Of a DNA stretch of 64,000 nucleotides, positions 56,405-64,000 are shown piece by piece (position 1 is the first letter of the stretch; the number at the start of each line of letters is the position of its first letter). Origin of the DNA: Rhizobium sp. Q54. Its GTDB lineage: Bacteria > Pseudomonadota > Alphaproteobacteria > Micropepsales > Micropepsaceae. Made by a program: the position numbers and the translations under genes. The stretch lies in contig CAMAPL010000010.1 of NCBI GenBank assembly GCA_945860165.1, forward strand, positions 1 to 64,000, written 5' to 3'. The notes beneath the pieces are model-generated. The model did no database searches. It was given only the letters and a program-made list of their open reading frames with translations, and was not told the origin of the DNA.

Positions 56405-57661
56405 CTAGATTTTGGAAACGATCAGCGCGGCATTGGTGCCGCCGAATCCGAAACTGTTGGACATGGCGACATTGACCTCTCGCTTCTGAGCCTTGAGCGG
56501 CACCAGGTCGATCTGGGTGGTGACGTTGGGATTGTCCAGATTGATGGTGGGCGGCACGATTCCGTCGCGCATCGCCAGCAGGCAGAAAATCGCTTCCACC
56601 GAACCGGCGGCGCCCAGCAGATGACCGATGGAAGATTTGGTCGAAGACATCACGGCCTTCGAGGCCGCATCGCCCAGCAACCGTTCGACCGCGCCCAGCT
56701 CGATGCCGTCGGCCATGGTCGAGGTACCATGGGCATTGATGTAATCGACCTCCGACGCCGCCATCCCGGCGCGTTTCAGCGCCATCGTCATGGCGCGAAA
56801 GCCGCCATCGCCATCTTCCGACGGGGCGGTGATGTGGTAGGCGTCGCCTGACAGGCCATAGCCCTTCACTTCACCATAGATTTTCGCGCCGCGCGCCTTG
56901 GCGTGCTCATATTCTTCCAGCACCACGATGCCGGCGCCCTCGCCCATCACAAATCCATCGCGGTCCTTGTCATAGGGCCGCGAGGCCTTGGTGGGGTTGT
57001 CGTTGAAGGCGGTGGACAATGCCCGGCAGGCATTGAAGCCGGCGATGCCCAGGCGGCACACCGCGCTTTCCGTCCCGCCCGCGACCATCACATCGGCATC
57101 GTCGAACGCGATCAGCCGCGCCGCATCGCCGATGGCATGGGCGCCGGTGGCACAGGCCGTGACCACGGCATGGTTGGGGCCTTTGTAGCCATGCTCGATG
57201 GAGATATAGCCGGACACGAGATTGATCAGGCGGCCAGGAATGAAGAAGGGCGACAGGCGGCGCGGGCCTTTTTCATGCACCAGGATGGCGGCCTGCTCGA
57301 TCCCGTCCAGTCCGCCGATGCCCGAACCGATCAACACGCCAGTGCGGCAGCGGTCTTCCTCGGTCTGGGGCGTCCAGCCGGAATCGGTGACCGCCTGCTT
57401 GGCGGCGGCCAGGCCATAGATGATGAAATCATCCATGCGCCTCTGTTCCTTGGCGTCCACCCAGTGATCGGGATTGAACGTGCCGTCCGAGCCGTCGCCT
57501 CGCGGTACCTGGCAGGCGATCTTGGTCGCCAGGTCGTCGACCTTGAACTTGGTGATGAGGCTGGCGCCAGACTGGCCGGCCAGAAGGCGTGACCAAGTCT
57601 CTTCCACGCCGCAGGCCAGCGGCGTGACAAGACCCAGGCCCGTGACGACGACCCTGCGCAT
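56405..57661 (-). CDS. fabF: 3-oxoacyl-ACP synthase II
   Basis: Condenses malonyl-ACP with acyl-ACP in fatty-acid elongation and adjusts membrane fluidity. The 418-residue ketosynthase has the catalytic cysteine in VVTACATGAHAI (near residue 168), the first histidine in NAHGTSTMADG (near 310) and the second in KSSIGHLLGAAG (near 345). It lies 24 nt downstream of acpP and ends in TAG abutting mltG. Confidence 0.98.
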   Translation of the reverse strand: MRRVVVTGLGLVTPLACGVEETWSRLLAGQSGASLITKFKVDDLATKIACQVPRGDGSDGTFNPDHWVDAKEQRRMDDFIIYGLAAAKQAVTDSGWTPQTEEDRCRTGVLIGSGIGGLDGIEQAAILVHEKGPRRLSPFFIPGRLINLVSGYISIEHGYKGPNHAVVTACATGAHAIGDAARLIAFDDADVMVAGGTESAVCRLGIAGFNACRALSTAFNDNPTKASRPYDKDRDGFVMGEGAGIVVLEEYEHAKARGAKIYGEVKGYGLSGDAYHITAPSEDGDGGFRAMTMALKRAGMAASEVDYINAHGTSTMADGIELGAVERLLGDAASKAVMSSTKSSIGHLLGAAGSVEAIFCLLAMRDGIVPPTINLDNPNVTTQIDLVPLKAQKREVNVAMSNSFGFGGTNAALIVSKI

Positions 57662-57685
57662 CAGGCTTAACCCCTTATCGCCGGA

Positions 57686-57925
57686 TCAGGAGGCGTTGGC
57701 TTTGTCGATATACTTGACGGCATCGCCGACGGTCACGATAGATTCAGCGGCGTCATCGGGAATTTCGATGCCGAATTCCTCTTCGAACGCCATAACCAGC
57801 TCGACCGTGTCGAGGCTGTCGGCGCCCAGATCTTCGATGAAGGACGCAGTGTCGGTGACCTTCTCAGCATCGACATTCAAATGTTCGACTACGATCTTCT
57901 TAACGCGCTCGGCAGTATCGCTCAT
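57686..57925 (-). CDS. acpP: Acyl carrier protein
   Basis: Carries growing acyl chains on a phosphopantetheine arm attached to the serine in GADSLDTVE (about residue 37 of 79). The ATG at 57923-57925 gives the standard start [12 protein letters not shown]. An upstream frame adds nine residues outside the family. It sits in the order fabD-fabG-acpP-fabF. Confidence 0.98.
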   Translation of the reverse strand: MSDTAERVKKIVVEHLNVDAEKVTDTASFIEDLGADSLDTVELVMAFEEEFGIEIPDDAAESIVTVGDAVKYIDKANAS

Positions 57926-57951
57926 GGACTTGTAAGCCTCTCTAGATTTCA

Positions 57952-58043
57952 AACCGGCAACTGGGGAAACGCCGGCACCCGCACTTTGGGTGCTTCGCGG
58001 TATGGCCGGTTAGGTATCATAAACCTTTCTCGACCGCCAACAA
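57952..58043 (-). promoter_or_regulatory. acpP: Candidate acpP promoter and structured leader
   Basis: In the 143-nt gap between fabG and acpP, read leftward, TTGTTG (58038-58043) and TATGAT (58016-58021) are spaced 16 nt apart, close to a sigma-70 pattern with a weak -35. Downstream, AACCGGC (57952-57958) pairs with GCCGGTT (58005-58011), enclosing a second hairpin GCACCC/GGGTGC (57975-57993). acpP is often expressed more strongly than its neighbours, so a separate promoter is plausible but unproven. Confidence 0.4.
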
Positions 58044-58068
58044 AGCTACTAACCAATTGATTTTAATG

Positions 58069-58809
58069 TTATATCATGGCCATCCCGCCATTGATGTGGA
58101 TGGTTTCGCCGGTGACATAGGCGGCTTCCTGGGAGGCCAGATAAGCCACGGCAGCCGCGATTTCCTGCGGCAGGCCCATGCGCCCGGCCGGGATGCGGCC
58201 CGATATCATCTCTTTTTGCTGGTCGGTCAGAACGTCGGTCATGGCGGTCTGGATGAAACCAGGCGCCACGGCATTGACCGTGATGTTCCGGCTGGCGACT
58301 TCGGCGGCCAGGCTTTTCGTCATGCCGACCAGGCCGGCCTTGGCGGCGGCATAGTTGCCCTGCCCCGGATTGCCGGTCGCGCCCACCACGGAGGTGACCT
58401 GGATGATGCGGCCCCAGCGCTTTTTCATCATGCCGCGCAACACGGCGCGTGACAGGCGGAAGGCGGCAGTGAGATTGACGGCGATCACCTGATCCCATTC
58501 CTCATCCTTCATGCGCATGAAGAGATTGTCTTTGGTGATACCGGCATTGTTGACCAGGATATCGATGCCGCCGCCGGCCGCTTCTTCCGCCGCCTTGGGC
58601 AGCGCTTCCACCGAAGCGATGTCGGACAGGTTGGCCAGCGCGATAAAGGCATTGGCGCCTAGTTCGGCGCGCACCGCTTCCAGCGCTTCGGCGCGGGTGC
58701 CGGAGAGAACCACCTTGGCGCCCTGGCTGTGCAGCGACTTGGCGATGGCACCACCGATGCCGCCGGAAGCACCCGTAACGAGCGCCGTCTTTCCAGTCAG
58801 GTCAAACAT
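58069..58809 (-). CDS. fabG: 3-oxoacyl-ACP reductase
   Basis: The NADPH-dependent ketoreductase of fatty-acid elongation. The 246-residue SDR has the cofactor motif TGASGGIGGAIAK, NNAGITKDNLFMRM and the catalytic YAAAKAGL. The start overlaps the fabD stop by 1 nt. Normal length and fully conserved family ends (VTGETIHINGGMAM). Confidence 0.97.
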   Translation of the reverse strand: MFDLTGKTALVTGASGGIGGAIAKSLHSQGAKVVLSGTRAEALEAVRAELGANAFIALANLSDIASVEALPKAAEEAAGGGIDILVNNAGITKDNLFMRMKDEEWDQVIAVNLTAAFRLSRAVLRGMMKKRWGRIIQVTSVVGATGNPGQGNYAAAKAGLVGMTKSLAAEVASRNITVNAVAPGFIQTAMTDVLTDQQKEMISGRIPAGRMGLPQEIAAAVAYLASQEAAYVTGETIHINGGMAMI

Positions 58810-59750
58810 CAGAGCGCCTTTCCAAAAACTTCGAGGTCGGCAGTTGTTTCCAGCGCGATGGTGGCTAAGTCATTGTCGATGCGCTTGACCATGCCGGTGA
58901 GAACCTTGTTGCCGAACTCCACCGTCGTGTCCACACCCAGCCCCTTCAGCGACGCGATGCTTTCGCGCCAGCGCACGCGGCCCGTCACCTGTTCGACTAG
59001 CAGGCGGCGGACCGTTTCCGGATCATTCGCTTGCGACGCCGTGACATTGGCCAGCACCGACACGGTCAGCGGGCGGATGGTGACGGCGGCCAGCGCCTCG
59101 GCCATGCGATCCGCAGCCGGCTGCATCAGCGGGCAATGAAAGGGTGCGGAGACCGGCAGCGAAAAAGCGCGCTTGATGCCCCTGGCCTTGGCGATCTCGC
59201 CGGCGCGGGCCAGCGCATCCAGCGTGCCGGAAATCACCACCTGGCCCGGGGCATTGTCATTGGCGACGACGCAGGTGCCGCCGCCAGCGGCGGCTTCCTT
59301 CGCCACCTCTTCGGCGGCTTCGATCTCGACGCCGATCAGCACAGTCATGCCTCCCTCGCCCAGCGGCACCGCCGACTGCATCGCCTGGCCGCGCGTCTTG
59401 AGAAGACGCGCGGTGTCGGCAAGACTGAAAGCGCTGGCGGCGCAGAGTGCGGAATACTCCCCAAGGCTATGGCCGGCCACCAGCTGCGCATGTTTGGCGA
59501 TGTTCAGGCCCATCTCCTTTTCCAGCACACGCACCACCGCGATGGACGCAGCCATGATGGCGGGCTGGGCATTTTCGGTCAGGAGCAGATCGGATTCCGG
59601 CCCTTCCCACATGACCTTGGAAAGTTTCTGGGACAGTGCATCGTCCACTTCCTGGAAGACTTCGCGCGCGCTGATGAAGGCGTCGGCCAGGGCTTTTCCC
59701 ATGCCGATGATCTGGCTGCCTTGGCCGGGAAAAAGAAAAGCGCGAGTCAT
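58809..59750 (-). CDS. fabD: Malonyl-CoA:ACP transacylase
   Basis: Loads malonate onto ACP to start elongation. The 313-residue protein begins MTRAFLFPGQGSQIIGMGKA with the family motif, and the catalytic serine is in AGHSLGEYSA near residue 92. A second conserved histidine follows in APFHCPLMQP near residue 200. The ATG at 59748-59750 is chosen over an upstream one that adds an atypical N-terminus. Confidence 0.97.
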   Translation of the reverse strand: MTRAFLFPGQGSQIIGMGKALADAFISAREVFQEVDDALSQKLSKVMWEGPESDLLLTENAQPAIMAASIAVVRVLEKEMGLNIAKHAQLVAGHSLGEYSALCAASAFSLADTARLLKTRGQAMQSAVPLGEGGMTVLIGVEIEAAEEVAKEAAAGGGTCVVANDNAPGQVVISGTLDALARAGEIAKARGIKRAFSLPVSAPFHCPLMQPAADRMAEALAAVTIRPLTVSVLANVTASQANDPETVRRLLVEQVTGRVRWRESIASLKGLGVDTTVEFGNKVLTGMVKRIDNDLATIALETTADLEVFGKAL

Positions 59751-59808
59751 GGCTGCATGACAAATCAAGAGCATCACCTCAAGTCAAGCGAGGGAAGGGA
59801 ACGCGCAA

Positions 59809-60138
59809 TCACTTCGCCGCGACCAGCGCCTCGGCGGCGCGGCGCGACGCCGATTGGAGGCTCGAACCCCAGATGTAACGGCAGAAGAATGCGAACACCG
59901 TAATGCCCACGTTCCATCCCAGGATTTCGCCCCCCGTAGCGCCGATGGCCCAATGCGCCAGAAGCCAGGCCGCGCCCAGACCGAACGCCGCCGGGGCGCA
60001 GAGGATCGCCAGCGCCAGGAGAATGATCAGCAGGCTGGCGATTTCCGCACCAATGCCGGCCATGCCGCGGTCCAGCCTCAGCCAGTGGTTGCCCAGCTTG
60101 CGCGCCCGTATCTGCTCCTCGATGGATGCCAGCTTCAT
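59809..60138 (-). CDS. Hypothetical small membrane protein
   Basis: A 109-residue protein with a charged N-terminus (about residues 1-25) and two hydrophobic stretches (about 33-60 and 70-88). No family is recognised. It sits upstream of fabD on the same strand, where the conserved neighbourhood would normally pass to rpsF, so it may have come in with the MFS pair or be a lineage-specific gene. Confidence 0.55.
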   Translation of the reverse strand: MKLASIEEQIRARKLGNHWLRLDRGMAGIGAEIASLLIILLALAILCAPAAFGLGAAWLLAHWAIGATGGEILGWNVGITVFAFFCRYIWGSSLQSASRRAAEALVAAK

Positions 60139-60209
60139 CGCCGCTCCTGCCTGAACGTCTCTATATTACAACTGATCGGCACACCTATGAAGTAAAACCC
60201 GGGTGCCGC

Positions 60210-61490
60210 TCATGTACGGACATCGCGGAAGAAGGCGCGCCCGATCACGATCACCGAGACGCCCGCCACCACCAGCATGGCGGACAGCAGCGTCATGCCC
60301 AGCACGAAATCGCCGGTGGTCTGGCGGGCCCAGCCCATCAGGTAAGGCCCGTAGAAACCACCGAGATTGGAAAAGGAATTCAGCAGCGCCAACCCGCCCG
60401 CCGCGGCCGCACCGCGCAACAGCGCCGAAGGTAAGGTCCAGAAAACCGCCAGCGCCGCATAGATGCCGCAACAGGCGACACACAGCGATGCGATCACCAG
60501 CCCATGGTGGGTGAACAGGACCGCGCCCAACATGCCCGCGGCCCCGGTAAAAGCGCCGACGGCGACATGACCGGGACGTTCGCCGCTGCGGTCGCTGGAC
60601 CATCCCAGCGCCACCATCGCGCCCATCGCCAACAGATAGGGCAGCGCCACGATGAATCCGGTTTCAATATTGGAGTACCCCATCGCCTTAATCATCTGCG
60701 GCTGCCACAGATTGAGTCCGTAAAGCCCAATCACGATGGAGAAATCGGGGATCATCAGAATCCAGATGCGCTTGTCCTTCAGCATCTCGATAAAACCGTG
60801 CAGCGCACCAGGCGGCTCGGCGGCCAAGCGCGCCGCAATGATGCGCTTTTCATCCTCAGACAGGAATTTCGCGTGGCTCGGCCCATCGGGCAGCACCCAC
60901 AGGGTGGCCAGGCCGCAGAGCAGCGAGGGAATGCCTTCCAGCAGCAGCATCCATTGCCAGCCCCTGAAGCCCCAGCCCTCGATCCCCAGCAGCCAGCCCG
61001 AAATCGGCGCGCCGATCACGTTCGACAACGGGACTGCCGCCAGGAACAGCGCGATGAAGCGCGCCCGCGTGGCCGAAGGGAACCAGTAGGTCATATAGAG
61101 GATCATGCCGGGATAAAGCCCGGCCTCGGCGGCGCCCAGCAGGAAACGCAGGACATAAAAGCCGATGGGTTCCGTGACGAACGCCGTCAGCATTGAAAGG
61201 ATGCCCCAGGTGACGCAGATGCGGCACATCCAGATGCGGGCGCCGACTTTCTGCAGCATCAGGTTGGACGGCACCTCGAACAGGAAATAGCCGAAGAAGA
61301 ACACGCCCGCGCCAAAGCCATATATCTGCGCGGAAAAACCCAGGTCATGGTTCATCGCCAGCGCGGCAAATGAAATATTCACCCGGTCCAGGAAGCTGGC
61401 GACATACATCAGCATCATGAACGGGATCAGCCGCCAGGCGGCGCGCGCCAGGATGCGGTCGGACGCCATATGGTCAGCTTGCGAGATCAT
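60210..61490 (-). CDS. MFS transporter, ACS type (tandem copy 1)
   Basis: A 426-residue twelve-helix transporter with MLMYVASFLDRVNISFAALA, the GYFLFEVPSNLMLQKVGARI block and GAAEAGLYPGMILYMTYWFP. These match the anion:cation symporter group. Its ATG at 61488-61490 begins directly after the TAG of the next gene upstream, with no gap; an ATG seven codons later is also possible. The two neighbours are closely related in sequence, suggesting an old duplication. Substrate unknown. Confidence 0.86.
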   Translation of the reverse strand: MISQADHMASDRILARAAWRLIPFMMLMYVASFLDRVNISFAALAMNHDLGFSAQIYGFGAGVFFFGYFLFEVPSNLMLQKVGARIWMCRICVTWGILSMLTAFVTEPIGFYVLRFLLGAAEAGLYPGMILYMTYWFPSATRARFIALFLAAVPLSNVIGAPISGWLLGIEGWGFRGWQWMLLLEGIPSLLCGLATLWVLPDGPSHAKFLSEDEKRIIAARLAAEPPGALHGFIEMLKDKRIWILMIPDFSIVIGLYGLNLWQPQMIKAMGYSNIETGFIVALPYLLAMGAMVALGWSSDRSGERPGHVAVGAFTGAAGMLGAVLFTHHGLVIASLCVACCGIYAALAVFWTLPSALLRGAAAAGGLALLNSFSNLGGFYGPYLMGWARQTTGDFVLGMTLLSAMLVVAGVSVIVIGRAFFRDVRT

Positions 61491-62759
61491 CTAGCTTTTG
61501 CGTACAAAACTTTTGGATAGAAGCTGCATCGACCCCGCCGCCAGGATCAGGACACCGACGCACATCCACAGGCCCGCGCGGTGATCCCCGGTCGCCTGAC
61601 GCAGCCAGCCCATCAGGTACGGGCCTAGAAAGCCGCTGAGATTGCCGAAGCTGTTGATCAGCGCGAAGGCGCCCGCTGCGGCGGTGCCGCCCAGGAACAT
61701 CGGCGGCACCGTCCAGAAGGTCGAGAGGCCCGCATAGACGCCGCCCGACACAAGGCAGAATCCGGCGATGACAATGACGTCGCTGCTGCCCACTGCCGCG
61801 ATGGCATAACCGGCGGCGGCGATCAGCGCAGACAGCGAGAAATGCAATGCCCGCTTGCCGGTGCGGTCACTGGAGACCCCCATCCCCCACAGGATGACCA
61901 GCGAGAAGAGATAGGGGATCATCACGATCGCGCCCGTCTCGTTGTTGGAATAGCCCATGCCCTTGATCATCTGCGGCATCCAGAAGCCCAGCGCATAGAT
62001 ACCGAACACGATGCAGAAATCGGGAACCATCAGCGCCCAGACCCGCCAGTCCTTGAACATGCCGGAGAGGCCATGGACTTCGGCGTGCGGCTCCTTGGCC
62101 AGCTGCGCCAGCGCCACCTCTTTCTCGCGCGCACTGAGGAAGTTCGCCTTGGTCGGATTGTCGGGCAGGAAGCGCAGCGCCAACAGACCCAGACCGAAGG
62201 TGGGAATGGCTTCCAGGATGTACATCCACTGCCAGCCATGCAGGCCATACGCCTCAAGCCCCAGCAGCCAGGTCGATAGCGGCGCGCCGATAATATTCGA
62301 AATGGGAATGCCGGCGCAAAAGATCGCGAGAATTCGCGCCCGTGTCGTCGAGGGAAACCAGTAGGTGAAATAGAGCAGGATGCCGGGATAGAAGCCGGCT
62401 TCGGCCACGCCCAGCAGAAAGCGGATGATATAGAAACTGATCGGCCCCTGGACAAAGGCGGTGGCCATCGAGATCGCCGCCCAGGTCAGCATAATGCGCG
62501 ACAGCCAGAGCCGCGCCCCGACCTTTTCCATGATCAGGTTCGACGGCACCTCGAACAGGAAATAACCAATGAAGAAGATACCGGCGGCAAAACCATAAAT
62601 CTCGGGCGTGAAGCCCAGATCCTGATTCATCGTCAGGGCGGCGAAGCCGACATTCACCCGGTTGAGGAAGGCGGCGATGTACATCACCACGATCAGGGGC
62701 ACGAGGCGCAGCGCCGCCTTGCGGAAAACCACCTCCGCTTCGCTTTTCATAATATCCAT
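61491..62759 (-). CDS. MFS transporter, ACS type (tandem copy 2)
   Basis: A 422-residue paralogue of the adjacent transporter, with the same landmarks (IAAFLNRVNVGFAALTMNQD, FFIGYFLFEVPSNLIMEKVG and GVAEAGFYPGILLYFTYWFP). The ATG at 62757-62759 gives MDIMKSEAEVVFRKA; an upstream frame to 62810 adds a low-complexity tail. The pair lies between fabD and rpsF, a position that is usually tight in alphaproteobacteria, and has no adjacent catabolic genes or regulator. Substrate unknown. Confidence 0.86.
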   Translation of the reverse strand: MDIMKSEAEVVFRKAALRLVPLIVVMYIAAFLNRVNVGFAALTMNQDLGFTPEIYGFAAGIFFIGYFLFEVPSNLIMEKVGARLWLSRIMLTWAAISMATAFVQGPISFYIIRFLLGVAEAGFYPGILLYFTYWFPSTTRARILAIFCAGIPISNIIGAPLSTWLLGLEAYGLHGWQWMYILEAIPTFGLGLLALRFLPDNPTKANFLSAREKEVALAQLAKEPHAEVHGLSGMFKDWRVWALMVPDFCIVFGIYALGFWMPQMIKGMGYSNNETGAIVMIPYLFSLVILWGMGVSSDRTGKRALHFSLSALIAAAGYAIAAVGSSDVIVIAGFCLVSGGVYAGLSTFWTVPPMFLGGTAAAGAFALINSFGNLSGFLGPYLMGWLRQATGDHRAGLWMCVGVLILAAGSMQLLSKSFVRKS

Positions 62760-63080
62760 GTCGCCCCCGGTGCCCGGCGGCAAGATCCGCGAAGGCTGTC
62801 CCGATTGCAAGACAGCGGAGACCAGTGTTTTGGCTGGACAGGATGTCGTATAACGTACTGTATTATATGATTATTTACGATTCTCTCGGGAAGACGACTG
62901 GCTATTATGGCCGAAAACCTTGCTCCTCCCTTTCCCTTCCTCTATAGCCCCGCCCTCAACGGCTGCGGTCGGCCGGGAACACTCAAGAGAGTGTGTGCGC
63001 ATGGTGCGCGCCCCGGGCGAGCCAAGGCGAAGGTCAGATCCCCTGATCCTTCGTTCCGCGGCCAAACGAAAGGGACCAAG
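62760..63080. other. Divergent intergenic region, MFS pair / rpsF
   Basis: A 321-nt region between the leftward MFS pair and rightward rpsF. It should hold the promoters of both and the leader of the ribosomal protein operon. It contains an A+T-rich centre (62845-62880) described separately and a GATC-flanked short repeat near 63036-63052. I could not recognise the S6-S18 autoregulatory structure by eye. Confidence 0.55.
62846..62867 (-). promoter_or_regulatory. Candidate -10 box and operator of the MFS pair
   Basis: Leftward, TATAAT is exact at 62862-62867, without a clear -35. Just downstream, TCGTATAACGT (62846-62856) fits the GntR/FadR-type operator pattern TNGTNNNACNA at five of six defined positions. 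Such a site between promoter and gene could be repressed by a GntR regulator encoded elsewhere. This is pattern matching only. Confidence 0.3.
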
Positions 63081-63452
63081 ATGGCTCTGTACGAGCATCT
63101 TCTGATCGCGCGCCAGGATATCAGCGCGCAACAGGTGGACGCACTGGCCACCCACCTCAAGACCATCGTCGAAGGCGAAGGCGGCAAGATCGAGAAGCAG
63201 GAATATTGGGGCCTGCGCGGACTTGCCTATCGCATCAAGAAAAACCGCAAGGGCCATTACGTCCTGCTGAACATCAACGCGCCGGCCGTTGCGGTGATCG
63301 AGCTGGAACGCCAGCTCAAGATCAACGAAGACGTGCTGCGCTACATCACCGTCAAGGTGGACCAGTTCGACGTGTCGTCGAGCAAGGCCCGCCGCGACGA
63401 CAAGCCCGAAGGCGCGAAGCCTGAAGGGGAAGCCGAGGAGATCCTGGTATGA
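63081..63452 (+). CDS. rpsF: 30S ribosomal protein S6
   Basis: A 123-residue small-subunit protein binding the central domain of 16S rRNA together with S18. The ATG at 63081 gives [20 protein letters not shown], preceded by AAAGGGACC; an earlier frame to 62907 adds unrelated residues. [20 protein letters not shown] and [13 protein letters not shown] are family blocks. The C-terminus is a charged tail. Its stop overlaps the rpsR start by 4 nt. Confidence 0.96.
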   Translation: MALYEHLLIARQDISAQQVDALATHLKTIVEGEGGKIEKQEYWGLRGLAYRIKKNRKGHYVLLNINAPAVAVIELERQLKINEDVLRYITVKVDQFDVSSSKARRDDKPEGAKPEGEAEEILV

Positions 63453-63763
63453 GCTATGGTGGCAACCGTGACGGCGGCGCCCGCGAAGGCGGACGTGGTG
63501 GAGATCGTGAAGGCGGCCGTGGCGGCGATCGCGACGGCGCACGCCGTCCCTTCTTCCGCCGCAAGAAAACCTGCCCCTTCTCCGGTGATAACGCGCCGAA
63601 GATCGACTATAAGGACGTGAAACTGCTGCAGCGCTTCATTTCCGAACGCGGCAAGATTGTCCCTTCCCGCATCACCGCGGTCAGCAACAAGAAGCAGCGC
63701 ATTTTGGCGAATGCCATCAAGCGCGCCCGCTTCATGGCGCTGCTGCCCTACGTCGTGAAGTAG
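63449..63763 (+). CDS. rpsR: 30S ribosomal protein S18 with RGG-type extension
   Basis: The S6 partner on 16S rRNA. Residues about 32-104 form the normal S18 ([34 protein letters not shown]). The N-terminal 31 residues are glycine-, arginine- and aspartate-rich, with EGGRGGDR repeated twice in tandem (residues 13-20 and 21-28; DNA 63485-63532), making the protein longer than the usual 75-85 residues. The extension resembles RNA-binding RGG segments. Confidence 0.95.
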   Translation: MSYGGNRDGGAREGGRGGDREGGRGGDRDGARRPFFRRKKTCPFSGDNAPKIDYKDVKLLQRFISERGKIVPSRITAVSNKKQRILANAIKRARFMALLPYVVK

Positions 63764-63773
63764 GAGAGCGACC

Positions 63774-64000
63774 ATGCAAGTGATCCTGCTCGAACGCGTC
63801 GAGAAGCTTGGCCAGATGGGCGATGAAGTCCGCGTCAAGGACGGCTTTGCCCGCAATTTCCTGCTGCCCAAGAAGAAGGCCCTGCGCGCCACCAAGGCGA
63901 ACCGGGACTTTTTCCAGACCCAGAAGGTCCAGCTGGAAGCCAACAACCTGAAGCTCAGGGGCGAAGCCGAAAAGATCGGCCAGAAGCTCGACGGCAAGGT
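63774..64000 (+). CDS. rplI: 50S ribosomal protein L9, N-terminal part (runs off window)
   Basis: Begins [19 protein letters not shown] with the L9 signature [20 protein letters not shown], which contacts 23S rRNA. About 75 residues are visible, ending in the long connecting helix ([19 protein letters not shown]). It follows rpsR by 10 nt with GGAGAG as its ribosome site, in the standard rpsF-rpsR-rplI order. Confidence 0.95.
   Translation, partial: MQVILLERVEKLGQMGDEVRVKDGFARNFLLPKKKALRATKANRDFFQTQKVQLEANNLKLRGEAEKIGQKLDGK

Noticed and set aside
54560-56851. Long open frame on the plus strand (about 763 codons)
   Set aside because: It is the antisense of yicC, mltG and part of fabF, which are well supported on the minus strand; its composition (runs of His, Gln, Gly, Arg) is typical of a high-G+C shadow frame.
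62907-63080. N-terminal extension of S6 starting at 62907
   Set aside because: The 58 extra residues show no family similarity and the ATG at 63081 has a good ribosome site and the standard S6 start.
63449-63540. Tandem repeat as a CRISPR array
   Set aside because: Only two 24-nt units lie within the rpsR coding sequence; no spacers or cas genes are present.
1-64000. Prophage, integrative element, restriction system, toxin-antitoxin pair or secondary-metabolite cluster
   Set aside because: No integrase, transposase, phage structural gene, restriction enzyme, TA-like pair or synthase cluster was seen; gene order is mostly the conserved alphaproteobacterial backbone.
1-64000. tRNA or rRNA genes
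   Set aside because: The intergenic gaps are short and none shows a cloverleaf or rRNA-like sequence by eye; a covariance-model scan was not possible.

Overview
This 64 kb window is a high-G+C stretch of an alphaproteobacterial chromosome. The evidence is gene order and content: gyrA near coaD and a cyclophilin; tatABC-serS-surE-M23-DUF815-yajC-secD; the divergent purMN / DUF2066-pgsA-hdaA-ppk-ppx block; pepA-holC opposite lptFGD-surA-pdxA-rsmA; fabD-fabG-acpP-fabF-mltG-yicC-gmk; and rpsF-rpsR-rplI. HdaA and the NDUFAF6-like protein also point to Alphaproteobacteria. Family or genus cannot be fixed from the window; a lineage near Rhizomicrobium/Micropepsaceae is only a guess.

Layout. 1-7.8 kb: sugar-phosphate and nucleotide-sugar genes (manC partial, pgi, an epimerase), coaD, gyrA, a broken secreted protease and ssb. 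8-14.7 kb: an MBOAT/SGNH pair that probably O-acylates a surface glycan, a broken small membrane protein, an FkbM methyltransferase carrying a G9 tract, and uvrA. 14.7-22.4 kb: two membrane proteins of unknown role, trmFO, a frameshifted hpf, an NDUFAF6-like protein, a PuuD-like membrane protein, secD, yajC and DUF815. 22.4-28.2 kb: M23 lipoprotein, surE, serS, a badly decayed histidine kinase, tatCBA. 28.3-38.6 kb: polyphosphate metabolism, hdaA, phospholipid synthase, DUF2066, purMN, two decayed genes (SDR, CAP domain), ndk. 38.6-52.9 kb: ABC-F, an MFS transporter, a TPR protein, holC, pepA and the LPS-export/outer-membrane biogenesis operon through rsmA. 52.9-64 kb: a broken DUF4197 gene, gmk to fabD, two tandem MFS transporters, then rpsF-rpsR-rplI (rplI runs off the end).

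How the genes work together. Most of the window is core housekeeping: envelope assembly (lptDFG, surA, mltG, M23, secD/yajC, tat), fatty-acid synthesis, purine synthesis, translation and DNA topology/repair. There is no phage, integrase, restriction, toxin-antitoxin, CRISPR or secondary-metabolite cluster, and I saw no tRNA or rRNA.

The most striking pattern is selective gene decay. Seven accessory genes are interrupted: a trypsin-like protease, a small signal-peptide protein, hpf, a PdhS-like histidine kinase, an SDR, a CAP-domain protein and a DUF4197 protein. They carry in-frame TAG codons and/or 1-nt shifts, while dozens of essential genes are intact. Several of the TAGs sit where the family usually has glutamate, but TAG is also the real stop of gyrA, uvrA, ssb, pgi and fabF, so recoding is not supported. 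In addition secF and pcm are missing from the places where alphaproteobacterial gene order predicts them. I found no convincing new multi-gene system; the best leads are the decay pattern, the missing secF, the homopolymer tracts and the glycan O-acylation pair.
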